Assembly (NCBI GenBank): GCA_000499405.2
Contig: HG738138.1
Location: 12,215,208 to 12,279,207, forward strand
Length of the DNA: 64,000 nucleotides
Direction of reading: 5' to 3'
Source: Onchocerca volvulus
Taxonomy: Eukaryota > Nematoda > Chromadorea > Rhabditida > Onchocercidae
The position numbers and the translations under genes were made by a program. A model generated the notes under the pieces. It was not told where the DNA came from. It saw only the letters and a list, made by a program, of their open reading frames with translations, and did not search any database. Position 1 is the stretch's first letter; every line of letters begins with the position of its first letter. This document shows positions 10,880-24,400 of this stretch, in pieces.

Positions 10880-13800
10880 GAATTTTTTTTGTCTCGATGT
10901 AATGATTTTTAAGTACTACTACATTAGTTCCATCACTTTCATTTGAACGATTATTATAATGAATAGTCTAGGACGATTGAATTTAACTTTATCATTTACT
11001 GAACTCGAAATCCTTCAAAAAACTCATATAGCTTTATACATCTTTTAGTCGTTGAAGAAATTTGTCCATTTTTTAAAGCATTGATACACCCGTATCTCGA
11101 CATCCGGAAAGCTTAAAAAGGAAAGATTCCTACAAAGTTACTACTATAATATCATATATTTGGGAAAAGTTTCACTTTACATTTATGATAAGCTTGATGA
11201 TATAAAAGATAGAACGATTCTATTTCAAACCAATATCTCAAGAATGAGGTTTGAATTTGTGATCTCCAGGTCTTCAGTTCTTGTTAATTTTTCTATTCAT
11301 TATGGAGTTATAACCATCATTACTACCAATTAATCCTTGCTGAATATGTGGAAGATTAAGACTATGTCATTTGTGAAATTTGAATCTTATTTTTTCTTTT
11401 GCTGATTGCTACTTATAGCTCTAATTTTCTAATATTTGGTCAGAAGCTATATTGATTCAAATTTTAGGTATTGATCCCGATATCTAAGAAAAAAAAAATG
11501 TGTAGGAACTTGAATTCATTTGCTGATGCGAAAGGCAATCAACGGATGAATACGAAGAAAAATATTAAAAATCAAACAAAAATTACTGATTTTTTCAAAA
11601 AATATTCCTAATTTATTCAACCACATTTCGCTTGAATTGCTTTTTTTTTAGAGATGCCTCATTTCTCTGATTTCTGCATTTGTTGCAAATGGTTGTAGTT
11701 TTGACTCTTTTTTTAACGGAGAGTATAAAAATACATACATCGTAAAGGTCATGTTAATGTATTCAGTTGGTCTGCTCGAGAGTTTGGAGAGCAAAGTGTT
11801 TGGGATTAAATCCATGACTAAATGCAAACCTGTAAACTTGATATCAGCCTCATCTATTACTTATCTTGGCTTTCGAAATTTAACTTTCCAATTTGAAAAT
11901 GAAGCAAGCTGTTAATTTGGAATTCAAGAGGTTAATCCTGATTGACAATGGTCCATGATTTTCAAATATATGATGTAACTTTTGGCACCAGCTATCATTG
12001 CTGATCTCATGTTCTCGGACAAATGCATTTTGAATGTTGTCTCTTCTATATTTCATGTGATATTTTTATAATATTTAAAAGTGTACTCTTCTAATATTGT
12101 GTTGGGTGTTATATATATATGGCGAGCGACTTAGCAGTTCTGATTAATTAATGAATTTCAGGATGCATTTTTATTGAATAATAAATGATGTAATAGAGTA
12201 CGGCGCAATTATACCAAAGAGCAATTCTTTGTTCTTGTAATCATCAAATTTATATTCAGATGCAAATTTAGTACATGGATTTGCAATAATTTCAGAACTG
12301 TGTCAAATACTTATTTTTTCTTACTATTTTTATTCCGATGTTATTCTTGAATCTTGTTTTAGTGACTGTTGATTATTTTACTGAAGATAAAATCACAGTA
12401 TAGTTCTCATTTCTAATAAGTTTAAAAATTTATGTTGGAAAAAGGAGTCGTTTTCAAATATCTAATTGTACTCAAAGAGGAGGCCGATTTTAAAGATTTA
12501 ATTTGAGAAATTGTTTTTTATTGCTATGTAGATATTATTGTTACCGTATAAGTTTGTTGAGCGAATGCTATTTTTGTGTTTTCTGGATTTGTTTTCTTGC
12601 ATTGTTGAACTATATTTGTGATACATTTGAAAGCAAATAAAATTAATTATTTGGCACCACATATTAGACGTTATTGATTGATTTCGAATATATTCGGGAA
12701 ATCTTGGTTAAGTATTTTAATGTAACTTCATTTTGTGCTAAGCTTAAGAGCAGAAGACGAAGGAATGAAGGAATGTAATCTGCTAAAGAGGAATATTTTA
12801 ATAACTGCAAAAAGAAAAGCACAAAATACTACCAAAGAATGTTAGCTTCTTTTTTTTTTTTTAATGTTATCCTAAAGAAATTCAATAAATACGGCTGTTT
12901 TGAAAAGTTTGTTGCAATTGTAAATGACTATATTTGCTTGCAAAAACAACTTTAAATCTGAAATTTCTATAATAATTGTGCTATCTTCTGCTTTATCGGA
13001 TATTGTCGTTATTCATTGCCATTTCTTATTTCTAATGTTTATTTTGTTCAATAAAATTAATCACAATATAGGAATCATTATTGCTATAGCTATTAGATGT
13101 GATGGATATGCATACATGCAAAATATATTGAAGGGAGTAGTAAATTTTAAATTATGATTTTTCTAACTTTTCTAGTTAGATATATGATAGATGAACTCTG
13201 ACCTTTCTGGTTCGCATAATATATTGTCAGTTAACATTCTCTTAAACGCACCTGTTGCAGATTTTGATTCATTCTACTTCGTTTTTTTTTTTTTTGAAGA
13301 TGATTAAAACATTGGAACGATGTAACATGTGGTGATGTTTGATGTCCAGCTGTAATATCATACATTAGAAAATTACTGGACAAATTTATAAACTTTGTAT
13401 CTTACAATTATTATCTATATTTGTTTATCCCTATGCTCTTTGCCGAATAGTTTTTCGATTTTAATTTTTTTCAAGTTGAAATAAATACATTATTAAAACG
13501 ATTCAAATTCAAACGGAACAAGAACAAAAGAAATCGAAAATTCTCATACATATTATTTTTTCCAATTTATCTTAATAAATCGATTCGACTAATCGAAAAT
13601 GAAAAATTAAAGACCATTTTTCTCCATTGTTTCTTAATTCTGTTACTATAAATATATGCTTCATATGAGAAATATCTGCAATCAAAAAATTGGTTATTAT
13701 ATAATTATAATAAATCATTATATACTCTGGAGTAATTCTAATTCAATCAGATATCAACAGATAAGAAGAAATGGATGAAAAATTCCAATGATTTAGTTTC

Positions 13801-16800
13801 ATTTCTTGGCATCCGTTTAAGGTTGAAGAGATGAGTACTTTGAGATCAAGGAAGTAAGCCGAATTATAGTTGTTATTTATCTAAAGTGATCGAAAGTTAC
13901 CAGAAAATTTGTAAATTGTCATCCAATGGTTAGGCAGAAATTACTGCAGGACAATTTTATATTTGGCAGAATATAATGATAAATTTTAAATGGTAAAAAA
14001 TGAAGGTAATGTAAAATATCGATGATCGATTTATAAATATCTTGAAGAGAGGCTGAAAGCAATAAATCTTGCACAAGGATAACAGGTAAAATTCAATGGT
14101 GGAAAATATAGCGTAAATTAAATCGGAGATACCATGGAAGTTTTCGAGTAAAATATTTCCGAAACCTTCCGAGATATCCCAGAGTTCAATACGCCTTGAT
14201 AAATTTCTTTTTTTTTTTTCATACATCAATGATATGAAAATTATTTACAGGACTCGTAATATACTAAAATCTATAGTTCTTCGAAAAAAAAAATTAGACT
14301 TTATAGAGTCTGTCAGGACTTTTGGAAAAAAAAATATTTGAAATTTCGCTCTTGAATTAGCATGAAACATTTTAATTTTGCTAATTTTTTAAATTAAAAA
14401 TTATCGAACGATTCGATAATAATTTAGCGATATCATAGTATGTCGATTTGTTGTTGACATGAACTACAATTTGTGCTCCTAAAAATGAAGCAAGTAAAAA
14501 TATTTTTTCTCTCTCCCTTAATTGTTCTTCTATTTAAGCAATTAATGGCTTGAATTATTTAATTTAGTTATCCAATATGCGACAATTAATGTCATGCTAG
14601 CTTGCTTGAAACTTTCAGGAAAATGTCAAACTGATTATAAGAAGGTTTATATATAAATGTGTGAAATAAGAAAAGCCGTTGTAATGCTAAGAATGCAAAA
14701 TTAACAATGGATGAAACATTAGGTGACTAAGAAACTGAAATAAAAAATGAAAGAAACGGAATAAAACATTTTTGTGATTGAATGATAAATGCATGTTATG
14801 ACTGTCAAAGCGCAATTTGACATTAAATCCATTTGTTTTATTTCATTTTTATTTTTTTTTCCATTTTAAAAATTTTTTTATTTCATGATAGATATGTATG
14901 ATAAGATATATAACTTGTGAAAGATTTTATCATCGATCGGTTGCTATATAATAAAATTGTTAAGATTGCTACGCAAAAAAAGTGTTAAAGTTGCTATAAA
15001 ACAATTAAGTTTATTTAATAACACTTGGTGACTCGAACTAAACTTCTTTAATCCAAAATTTCATCCTTGTTTCCTTTCATTTCAGTAAACTTGACAATTA
15101 TTTTCAAAGAATCAACATAAAATTACCATATCTTTTCGTTGATTGATGTTTGTTTATTCAAAATTGAAATGAGCACACACGCACGAATTTTTCAATTCCC
15201 TTCAGCTTCATTTTTAATAAATCATTATAGAAATTGACTGAGTGAAACCTAGCAAATTTCCCTGAATCAATAAATCACTGTGATACTTATTTAAGCTCTT
15301 GATAATCCGTAGAAAAAAAAAGGAATATATTTTACGAAAATCTTGGACTAAGCATGGGAAAAAGAAAGAGACTTTACCATGATTTGAGAAAACAAAGTTT
15401 AAGTTATGAAATAAAAAAAAAAAAAAAAACCTGACATTCAGCTTAAATGCCAATAAAAACGAATTATGCAAAGAGATGATAAGTGTAGTTAAATTTCAAA
15501 AAACCTTAAATTCTGGAAATAATTTTGTTTTTGCCGATTAGAAAAAAAAGTGATTAGTAATGCATTGAAATGATGAGCTATCATTTTCTCTTGCATCAAA
15601 TAGTAAAAGGAATCCAATAATATCCGGATAAAAATGTTAATGAAATTCGAAAGAATTCTTCCTACGACTGATAATCATCATCTTCAACAAATATTGAAGG
15701 AAAATTTTTTGTTTGAAAATGGATGATTCAAACTACAATCAATATATGTCTCAACAAGAACCACCAAATAAGTTTGAATTCCTTATCACTCCATTATTTT
15801 CAAAATTGATAATTTTTTTTTTTATTTTGCGTTGCATAGTGTTTAAACTGTTCAATAGCATAAAGTAAAAGTTATACAAAAAAAAAAAAAAAAAGAAAAA
15901 AGAAAAAAAAAGAAAAATCAGCAGTTTCGTTGAACAAATATATTATCATCAATTGGACAGATTATGCTAAAATCCACTAACTTTACCAAAAATTTGAGCG
16001 ATTATAACTAACCCATAATTAAATCAAGTATTTTGCCTAAAATTCGAACGAAAAAAAAAATTTATGAGAGACTACATTTGCATGAAGTTTTTGGTTGATT
16101 TTCACAACATCTAAATGTGAAATTTTTTTTAATCATCAGCAAAAGAGTATTTATCAAACTGAAAAAGGAAAAACGTCGTATTTAGGATAGACAATAAATC
16201 GTTCAATAATAATTGTTGCAGAAATTTAAGGTGAAAACAATCTTTTTCCAGAAGAATATATCTTTGCTCTGCTTTCTGAGCGATAATGCTTGGAAAACTT
16301 TCAAAATTTTTGTAATCCCCAACCCATATTTCATTGCTTTTATTTATTTAAGCAATTCTCAATATTTCTCTTTCCTTCCTTTTTTTGCTTACAACACCTA
16401 ACGGATATGTTTGCAACAGAATAAGTTTGTCATCGAAAAAACAAAAAATTGTTCGACTCCTGAAAAAAAAATTCTTATTCTATATTTTTTTCAATTCGAT
16501 GATTTCCCCAAGGAAAAACCAATGCTCAGTATTTGTTGAAACTGAATCAGTTAGCAACTAACGAAGTTATTAATTTTTTGTTTTTAAATTTCATTTCGTT
16601 TTAATCAAATTCACTGTTTTTCTTTTTCCGTTATATGATAATAACAATTACCTCAGTTGGAAACATTTAGTATATTTTCTCCTTCAATCTCTTTAATCGT
16701 AATTAACAAGTATTTAAACCAACTTTCATCCACATGCAACTCACCAGTTTCAATACGACAAAATGAAACAAACAAACAAGTAGCTCTAGCAAAAATTTTA

Positions 16801-18474
16801 AAAGAAACACAAAATTCAATTTCTTTTTCTTTTCATTTACAAATGATAAGTAAAGCAACATTTTGAAAAGATTTCATATATGAATATCGCGGGCTAATCA
16901 TCCGTTACGGCAATTCATTTCTGTGCGTGTATGTACGATGAATAAACATTTTAAACAGTCGCAAAAAAAAAAAAAAAAGGAAAAAATTTTTAAAAAAAGG
17001 CCAAACTGAAATGAAATAATTGAGATAAATTAAGGAGAAAAAAAACAAAATGTCCTCTATTCGATTAAAACTTGTATTAAGAAGTGAAAATATATAATCA
17101 ACATCCATTTTCACCAGCCTAATTAATTTCATAACAATCGTTTGCAAAATTAAAAAATTTCGAAATTTAGCACCTTCAACTGAAAAAAAAAGATTGAAAA
17201 TCTAATTTATGAAGAAAACTTTTCAGTTTTTATTTCCTCAGAAATTTCTCAAGAATTTGTTCCGAAATAATGTGTACTATATAAATACCTTATTGCCAAT
17301 ATATCTAAGTCAAATGAGCAGGATATAAATTTATTGGATTTTAATGATTAGCTTGAAATTAAAAATATTTCAAGGAAATCTGCAATAATAATAACAACAT
17401 ACTAAATAAGTTGAAATCAATTTTAATGTTGCAATCAGACGTACTTTACGCGCAAATGGAATACATCTGTAACGGATTCGAATAAGTGGTGATAAAATCT
17501 ACCACCATCGATGTCACTATAGTTTATATCTGCCTTTCGTGTATAATCCATACATTTGTTGTATACCATTATTAATAATGTAATTGCCATTAGAAATATT
17601 TCAGTATTTTAAATTGAATAAATTCCAATCCAGTCCCACTTCTATATCCATTTTACTAGCTAAAATATACCGACGACAATCTGATATGCACACATTAATT
17701 CGGAACAATTAAACAAAAACGCAAATATAACAAAAAATTCACAAATTTCGTATTCTTCATTACCATCAAATGTTCTCAAGTAAAAAAAAAAAAAAAAGAA
17801 AAAAAGACAAAGAGTGCATTTTATGAAGAATACAAATTCCGATAAAAGAGAAAAAAAATAAACGAATACAATTTTGACTAAAGAAGAAGTAAATTGTAGT
17901 TCTTTTTTCCTTTTTTTTTTTTTTGTCGAACAGTACTACTGAAATGATGAACATAAACACCACATATGCCATAATGTCTGCGATTTTCCTACAATTTCAA
18001 AATTAGAGATTTTAATTTCAGTCAAAGTTATAATTTTAAAAACAAAATAATAGTTCCGGATAATTTATAAATATTGATATTATCAAACTGGTTCCTTCTC
18101 AAATAAAACATTCGCACTTCACGAAAAAAATATTACAAAACTATATGGATGATACAGCTACGGCAAAAGGAAATATTTACAACAAATGCCCTAGGATGAG
18201 TTTCTGTTTTCTTAGAATCAATCGGACTTTACTTCAAGATTTTTATTCCTTTTACCTTCCTCATCTTAGTAAATAAATCTTATTAATGCTTGTACGAACA
18301 TCCAATATTACGGATTACTTAATAAGTTGATTAAGAGTTTTGTTGTTATTAGCGTAGTTTTACTATTACTTGCTCGTTTTCCAATAAATTGTTTTACCAG
18401 ACACACAAATAATTTAATGTTAAAGCTGAACTTCAAAAGCTTTAAAAAAGATACCTTTGTACGAATTGAATATC
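10880..18474. other. Long AT-rich stretch without a clear gene
   Basis: About 7.6 kb between the rightward uncharacterised gene and the 3' end of the leftward RGS gene. I see poly-A/poly-T tracts (around 12850, 13282, 14210, 15413, 15879, 16963, 17787, 17912) and no exon chain with consistent phases. A 49-codon ORF at 15719-15868 (+) has a polar start (MDDSNYNQYMSQQEPP) and a hydrophobic end, and could be a first exon. It is too short to call. Confidence 0.5.
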
Positions 18475-21400
18475 CTAACAGCACATATTATTATACATAA
18501 TCGGCACGCTGCCATCCCAAACTTCCTTTACAATCACCTGGCGAAAAATCCTAAATTTCAAATCAAATTTTTAATTAAAACAAACATGATAATCAGTTGT
18601 AATAATTTTTGATTGAAACTTTATTTTCTAAAATTTGATGCATAACTATTCTTTCCAAACTCCCTTTTCTGTCTCCTTTATCTATGTTAATGTAATTTTA
18701 CAAGCCACAAAATAATTGCTTCATTTCAAAACGGAGGAATGAAAAATGTAAACAAATAAATAATAATCAGTAAATGTCAAAACATTTCACTCTATTGCGT
18801 AAGAAAAAGAAAAAAAGAATTTGTAGCCAGAAGGACCTGAAAAAAAAAAAAAAAAGTCGTACCTTATCACTGGAAACTGTTGATGTATACAGCGAAGGGA
18901 TTTTGGGCGCATTCGAATCGATCAGCGCCAATTTTTTATCCGTACCACGCATTTCTGGAGTGATATCCTAAAATCACTAATGATAACAAACAACAAATTT
19001 ATTTTTCTCAGTGTTCCTTTGCTAACTAAAGCAAATAATCCAAAGATTTTGTAGAACATTTAAGTTCGATAAGTTTCAATAAATCCATAAATTTATTTAA
19101 AAAATCCATAAATTAAACCCATAAATTCAATTGGTAGTGATTAGAACATTACAATATTTTTTATGAGCCGACCTTCCTCAGAAATTCCGGAATTTCAAAC
19201 ATCCTTTCTCTACCATCAATATGCTCTCGTTTACTTTGTTTTCTCGAATCAGTATTCCTCATCGTTTCAGGTAACCTAAGATTTTCAACAGCAGTATCTT
19301 CACCACAGTATGGAATATCGGTCATAGCGGTACTCATCGTTCGTTGAAAAGTTCCTACCGATTTCCGCCTATCAAATGTTAGAAATATATATATCAGATT
19401 GATCGTAACATTTCCACTTTAATTCAGCCGAAAGAATTTAAAATAAAATCGAAAAGATCTGTAGATGAAGATATCGTATATTGTTTTGTTTGATTATGAC
19501 ACAATCTATTTCAAGCTAAGGCACTGAATGAGTTAACAGGAATTTCATTTCATTTCTGCAATAACAATCATTTTTGGCTGTAAAGATTAAATATCTGAAC
19601 GAGTGTTCCAGACGGATGCGAGAAGGAAAAGAAAACATAAAAGTATAGAATAAGCATATATTATTATCTATTTCAATCGTTATTATTATGGTCAGTTCAC
19701 GTTTCGTTTAAAAAACTAACAATATTTTACGAACCTTATTTCATCAGCATAACTCGAAGGCGCTAACTGAGAATGATTGTGACCTGCAGAATGTTGTCGT
19801 CGTTGTTGCTGCAGTGATGTATGCTGGTGATGCGACGATGATGAGGGTCCAGTATTATCAGATGTTGGTTCACGATTTGTTACTGCTTGGCTTGCTTTCC
19901 GAACAAATTTCAACAAGCCAGACGTATGATCAGTCTGAAATAAACGTACGTTTTCACTTTGTTTTATTTTTTGTTTTTCTGATTTATCCAGAACTTATAT
20001 TATTGTGCTTTTCTGGAAACCATTATCAACTTTGATGCAATAGTTAGCACATTAAGCACAGCCAATTCTGTGAAATTTTATACTAAAAAAAAATGACCTT
20101 AGAATTGGAAAGGGAACGTGTTGCATTCATTTTGCCTGTACGTAAATCGAAATCAGCTGGTAGTTCAACAAACGCAACATCACCATGCTGATAGAAAGGT
20201 AAATTCATTACTGGCGTTGAAAATTGTGTTGAATGAAATTCCTTAGCAATTTCACGTCTCGGTGAATGCCTTCTTTCTGCAAAAAAAAAAAAAAAGAAAA
20301 AAAGGAAGTTATACGGAACTATTATAAAAATTTTCATGCAAATACAAGAGTTTCAATTTTATCCCAGCAAAATATGTTTCGGAAAAAACTGGTTCCGGAA
20401 AATAAACCTTGATATCTTTGCTGAGTCATCACCAAAACAAATCGTTGTCGTATTGTGCCAACAGTTGTCTGCCAGCTGACTGCATCGAAGGAGCTTGGAA
20501 GAACGACAACACATGAATCATAATCAATTAAATATTTGGCCAAAACCGGCCTTAACACAGCATTTAATGAAAGGCCATGTCGGGCTCGCAATAATACAAT
20601 TCTGAAATGAATAATCGAAAATTCACACAAATTCCAAATTAAACTAAATAAATGAAAACCGCTGGTATCAAAAAAAAAAAAAAGAAAAAAAAAGAATTAT
20701 CTGGTTTAAAGCCCGTTAGTAGACTAGCGAAATTTCCAATTTTTACTGATACATTAGTGATTTTTTCTTTTTTTCTTTTTTTTTAGGATTTGAATGTAAT
20801 ATTACTTTACAAAATTAAAAAAAATCATCTCATCATGCTATAAAACAGATTAGTAATAGCTAGTTAATTAATATCACGATACATTACAGCATTATGATTC
20901 AAAAACTTCGAATTAAATGAAAAAGACATCTGATTTTAGTCGATTAAGGCAGGCAATCTGAAATTGTAGTAATAATCTAATCAGTAATCACGGATGGCAC
21001 AACTACCAAAAAATGATTTAGAAATATGTTCAACATAAACACACGATTACTTAAGAAGCATGAATCATGGCTATATCGTTTGAACATTCAAATTATTACG
21101 ATTGGTAATTTTGATAAATGAAAATTTTAATAAAATTGTAAGAAATCATACTGACCTTGAATTTGCGGATGTACCCGTTTTATTTGAAGCATTTGGAATC
21201 ATTATTTCAGCGGCAAAATGTAGCACAGGTAACAAACGTACACATCGATTATTTAATGCATCGATGGCTTGTCGAGCTGGGTCAATCGTTGCACCCGACT
21301 AAAAACGTGTACAAATACAAAAAATTTTGATGTGAAGACTGAATATTTCCAAATAACCGTATTCCACATTTTTTTTTCTTAAGTTACAACCTGATGGTGA

Positions 21401-24400
21401 AATTGAAAAATGTCGCGATATTTTAAGAAATTTTTTGGTAAATAATGTTTTGCAAAACAGCATAATTTCAAGTGTTTCAAAATAAAAAAAAAATTAAAAT
21501 TAAAGTTAATCGTTAAGAATGTTTTCGGTAATGAAGAAAAAAAAAAAAAAGAAGAAAAGAACGGTATTAAGTCATTCTAGCACTAACAATACATAAAAAA
21601 GCTTTCTGCATTAAAATTTTCAAAAATAAATTCTTTCAAAAACTGACCTGCGCATCAACAACTTCGGTTGCACGTGGATCCATACCACGTTGTGCTGCAA
21701 CTGTTGCTGTCCATTTACCCACTGACTCCGTCTGAAATATTATTTTAAAAAAATTTGACAAATTAGTTAGCATCAATTATATAAGACACTGTTCAGTAAA
21801 AAATGAGACATCTGTCGCTTTTGTACCATTTTATGAACAATTTCATTGAAAGGAACTAAGTTTTCTAGAATAATTTAATGTAAAAGAAAAAAAAGTGATA
21901 ACCGGATCATGAAGAGCGATTTGCTCCACACAAGGTGCATCGTTAAGCATTAGCGTGCAAAATTTGGTGCATACTTCGGTAACTCTTGGGCTAGAAGTAC
22001 TTGGTGGTGAAGCACCAGAATTGATTGTCTGAAGATTGAATTTCTTGGTGAGATAAAATGTTGATTATAAATGTTCAAATGGAAACAATAAAAGGATTAG
22101 TTTAGTTTCATGTCATTGTATGTTTAATTAATTTATAATACATTAATTAATTAATATATGTTTTTTATTACTAAAAGATTAATAATTGTAGAGCAAATTC
22201 ATTTTTTGTTTTCTTTTTAGCATAAATGAAAAATGAATGAATACGACAGGGGCTTAAAAGCTAAGCATAAAAATGAAATAAAATAGGTAGTATTACTAAT
22301 GGCAGTAAAGGAACTACGTGGATTAAGAGTATAGAGGAAGATAGAAACTAGACCATTTTGAAGCAAAAGAACTGATCCCATCAGATTTTAAAATTCTTTC
22401 TTGTTATAAATAAGGGGAATTAACAAATGCAAACTCATTCCATCAAAGGCTTCAAACAAGAGAATGCTGTTTTGTAATTTTTGATCATGCTTGAATTAAA
22501 ACAAGCATTCTTATGAGTGAGCGATACCTAGAACATGACCTTTCAATTACTAAAAAGGTCAGAGTATACTGGCCTTAAATAGCAGTGTTTAGGTCAGCGT
22601 GGCATTATATCTAATCTAGAATCAAAACTGCTAATTAGTAGTCATAGTAACAGTCAGGATTAGGAATAACTACAATTCAATTATGGAAAGTAACAAACAT
22701 GTAAACAGGCAATTCACACACAAATGTAAATTAACGAAAGAAATGCACAGTATTACACTTCACAAACAAGCGCGATATAATCCAAAAATTCTTAAAACCA
22801 TCGTAATATTCCAAAAGTTTTCGGCATTTTCAGTCAGAAAAAAAAAAACAAAAAAAAAACGGATAGTTGGATAGAGAAAAACAATTCTAAATCTAAAGCA
22901 TCTCCATAGAAGCCACTGAAAGCATTCAACAAAGTTAAGTATTTCCAAAACTTTAGAAAAATATTGAAAGAAACGTTGAATATAAGAAATGAAAAAAAAA
23001 AAAAAAAGACCTCTGTAAGCAATAAACGTTGCTTTCCAACAGCTGCGAAGCCTCGACGTCGTATTGAACCATGTTTACTTAAAACAGTTCCAATTCTTAA
23101 TTCGCTGTCGGACTTAACAAACAATGGATCCCGTGTTTTTCCTGCGTAAACTGATGATTCCAATTGCACCTGTGATAAGGAGTGTCGTGAAATGAACTCA
23201 GATTTGGAAAACTGAGGTGACGCACATTGCTTAGTCGTTTCTTGTAGTGAGCTACGATGATCGCAATTTCGTTCCAGTGAATCATCGGCATCTGACCAGG
23301 TTTTTTTCCATCGTGAGAATCTGGGCTTTAGGCCACGCCAAATTAGCGACTTACGCTTCTTATCTCCGCAAAACTTCTAGAAACGGAAAAAACAAACAAA
23401 CTAAACTAAATTATCCACTGCAAATAGTTAGCTGCTGCTTACTCACCAAATGATCTCAGATATGGAAATGAAAATTTGCTCTTACCACACTATCTGGATA
23501 ATTAGTACAACACGTCTCCGGATGCTGACATGACTGCATGCCGGAGACGGCTATGTAGTAGCATTTCGAAAGCGTTCCTGACAGCAACCATCAAGCTGCT
23601 TCATTTTATTTTCTCCGCTGGTTGATGAGTGATGGATTATTTGGCTTTCAGCAGCAAACAATGTACTGTTGAGAAAGTTAAGATATAAAGCTGGAGGAAA
23701 AAATTCAGCTGCATTCCTTATCAGCTTAACTACTTTATTTTCACAATCTATTTGAAAAGAGATGAAACAATTTCCTTTACAGCATGCAAGAATAGAACAT
23801 AGTTTTAGAAGCATAACAGATTTCTTTCTTTCAAAAACATGCTAAGTTTTTGTTAAATTAAAAAAAAAAAGGAAAATGAAACACAAAGAAACAGAAAGAA
23901 AAGAAAAAAATCATTTCATGCAATGATTGCCTTCAAACAGTTATAATAAAATTATATATGGTAAGTTTGCCGTTTCGTTCTCAAATATTTGCTACTTTAC
24001 TTTTGAAACTTTATAAGCGTTCTTCCAAAGTTTATCCTATTCTTTTTATCTGAATAATTTGAGAAACAAAAAATAGAATTTGAGAAAAAAAAGTTGGAGC
24101 GATAGAGCATATACATTAACAGTTTAAAAAGTTACAGCTTTTTGAGACTGACCTAAATAAAAATATAAACTTACCCGGAAAGTTGATTCACTTGTCATAG
24201 GAGTTTCGGTTGCTTCATCGGGCCTATCATTGAATGTTGGTGCTACACCACCAGCACGCAGGTAACGTGGCCAACAATCATATTTCAATAAATGAAAAAT
24301 CTGAAATGCACAACATATCAAAGCAAATAGCATAGGAGATGTTAAACAATTTTCACCGGAACAGTTTGTTCATTATCATCTTTAATGGCATAGTTGTATG

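Noticed and set aside
13957..14229. 90-residue minus-strand ORF
   Set aside because: Phe/Ile/Tyr-rich composition typical of AT-rich noise; no splice-compatible neighbours.
15719..15868. 49-codon ORF starting MDDSNYNQYM
   Set aside because: Too short, no splice partner found, and its hydrophobic end comes from T-rich sequence.
22834..23169. 111-residue minus-strand ORF ending in poly-Phe
   Set aside because: Only its first part (down to 23011) is the RGS exon; the rest is intron read-through into T tracts.
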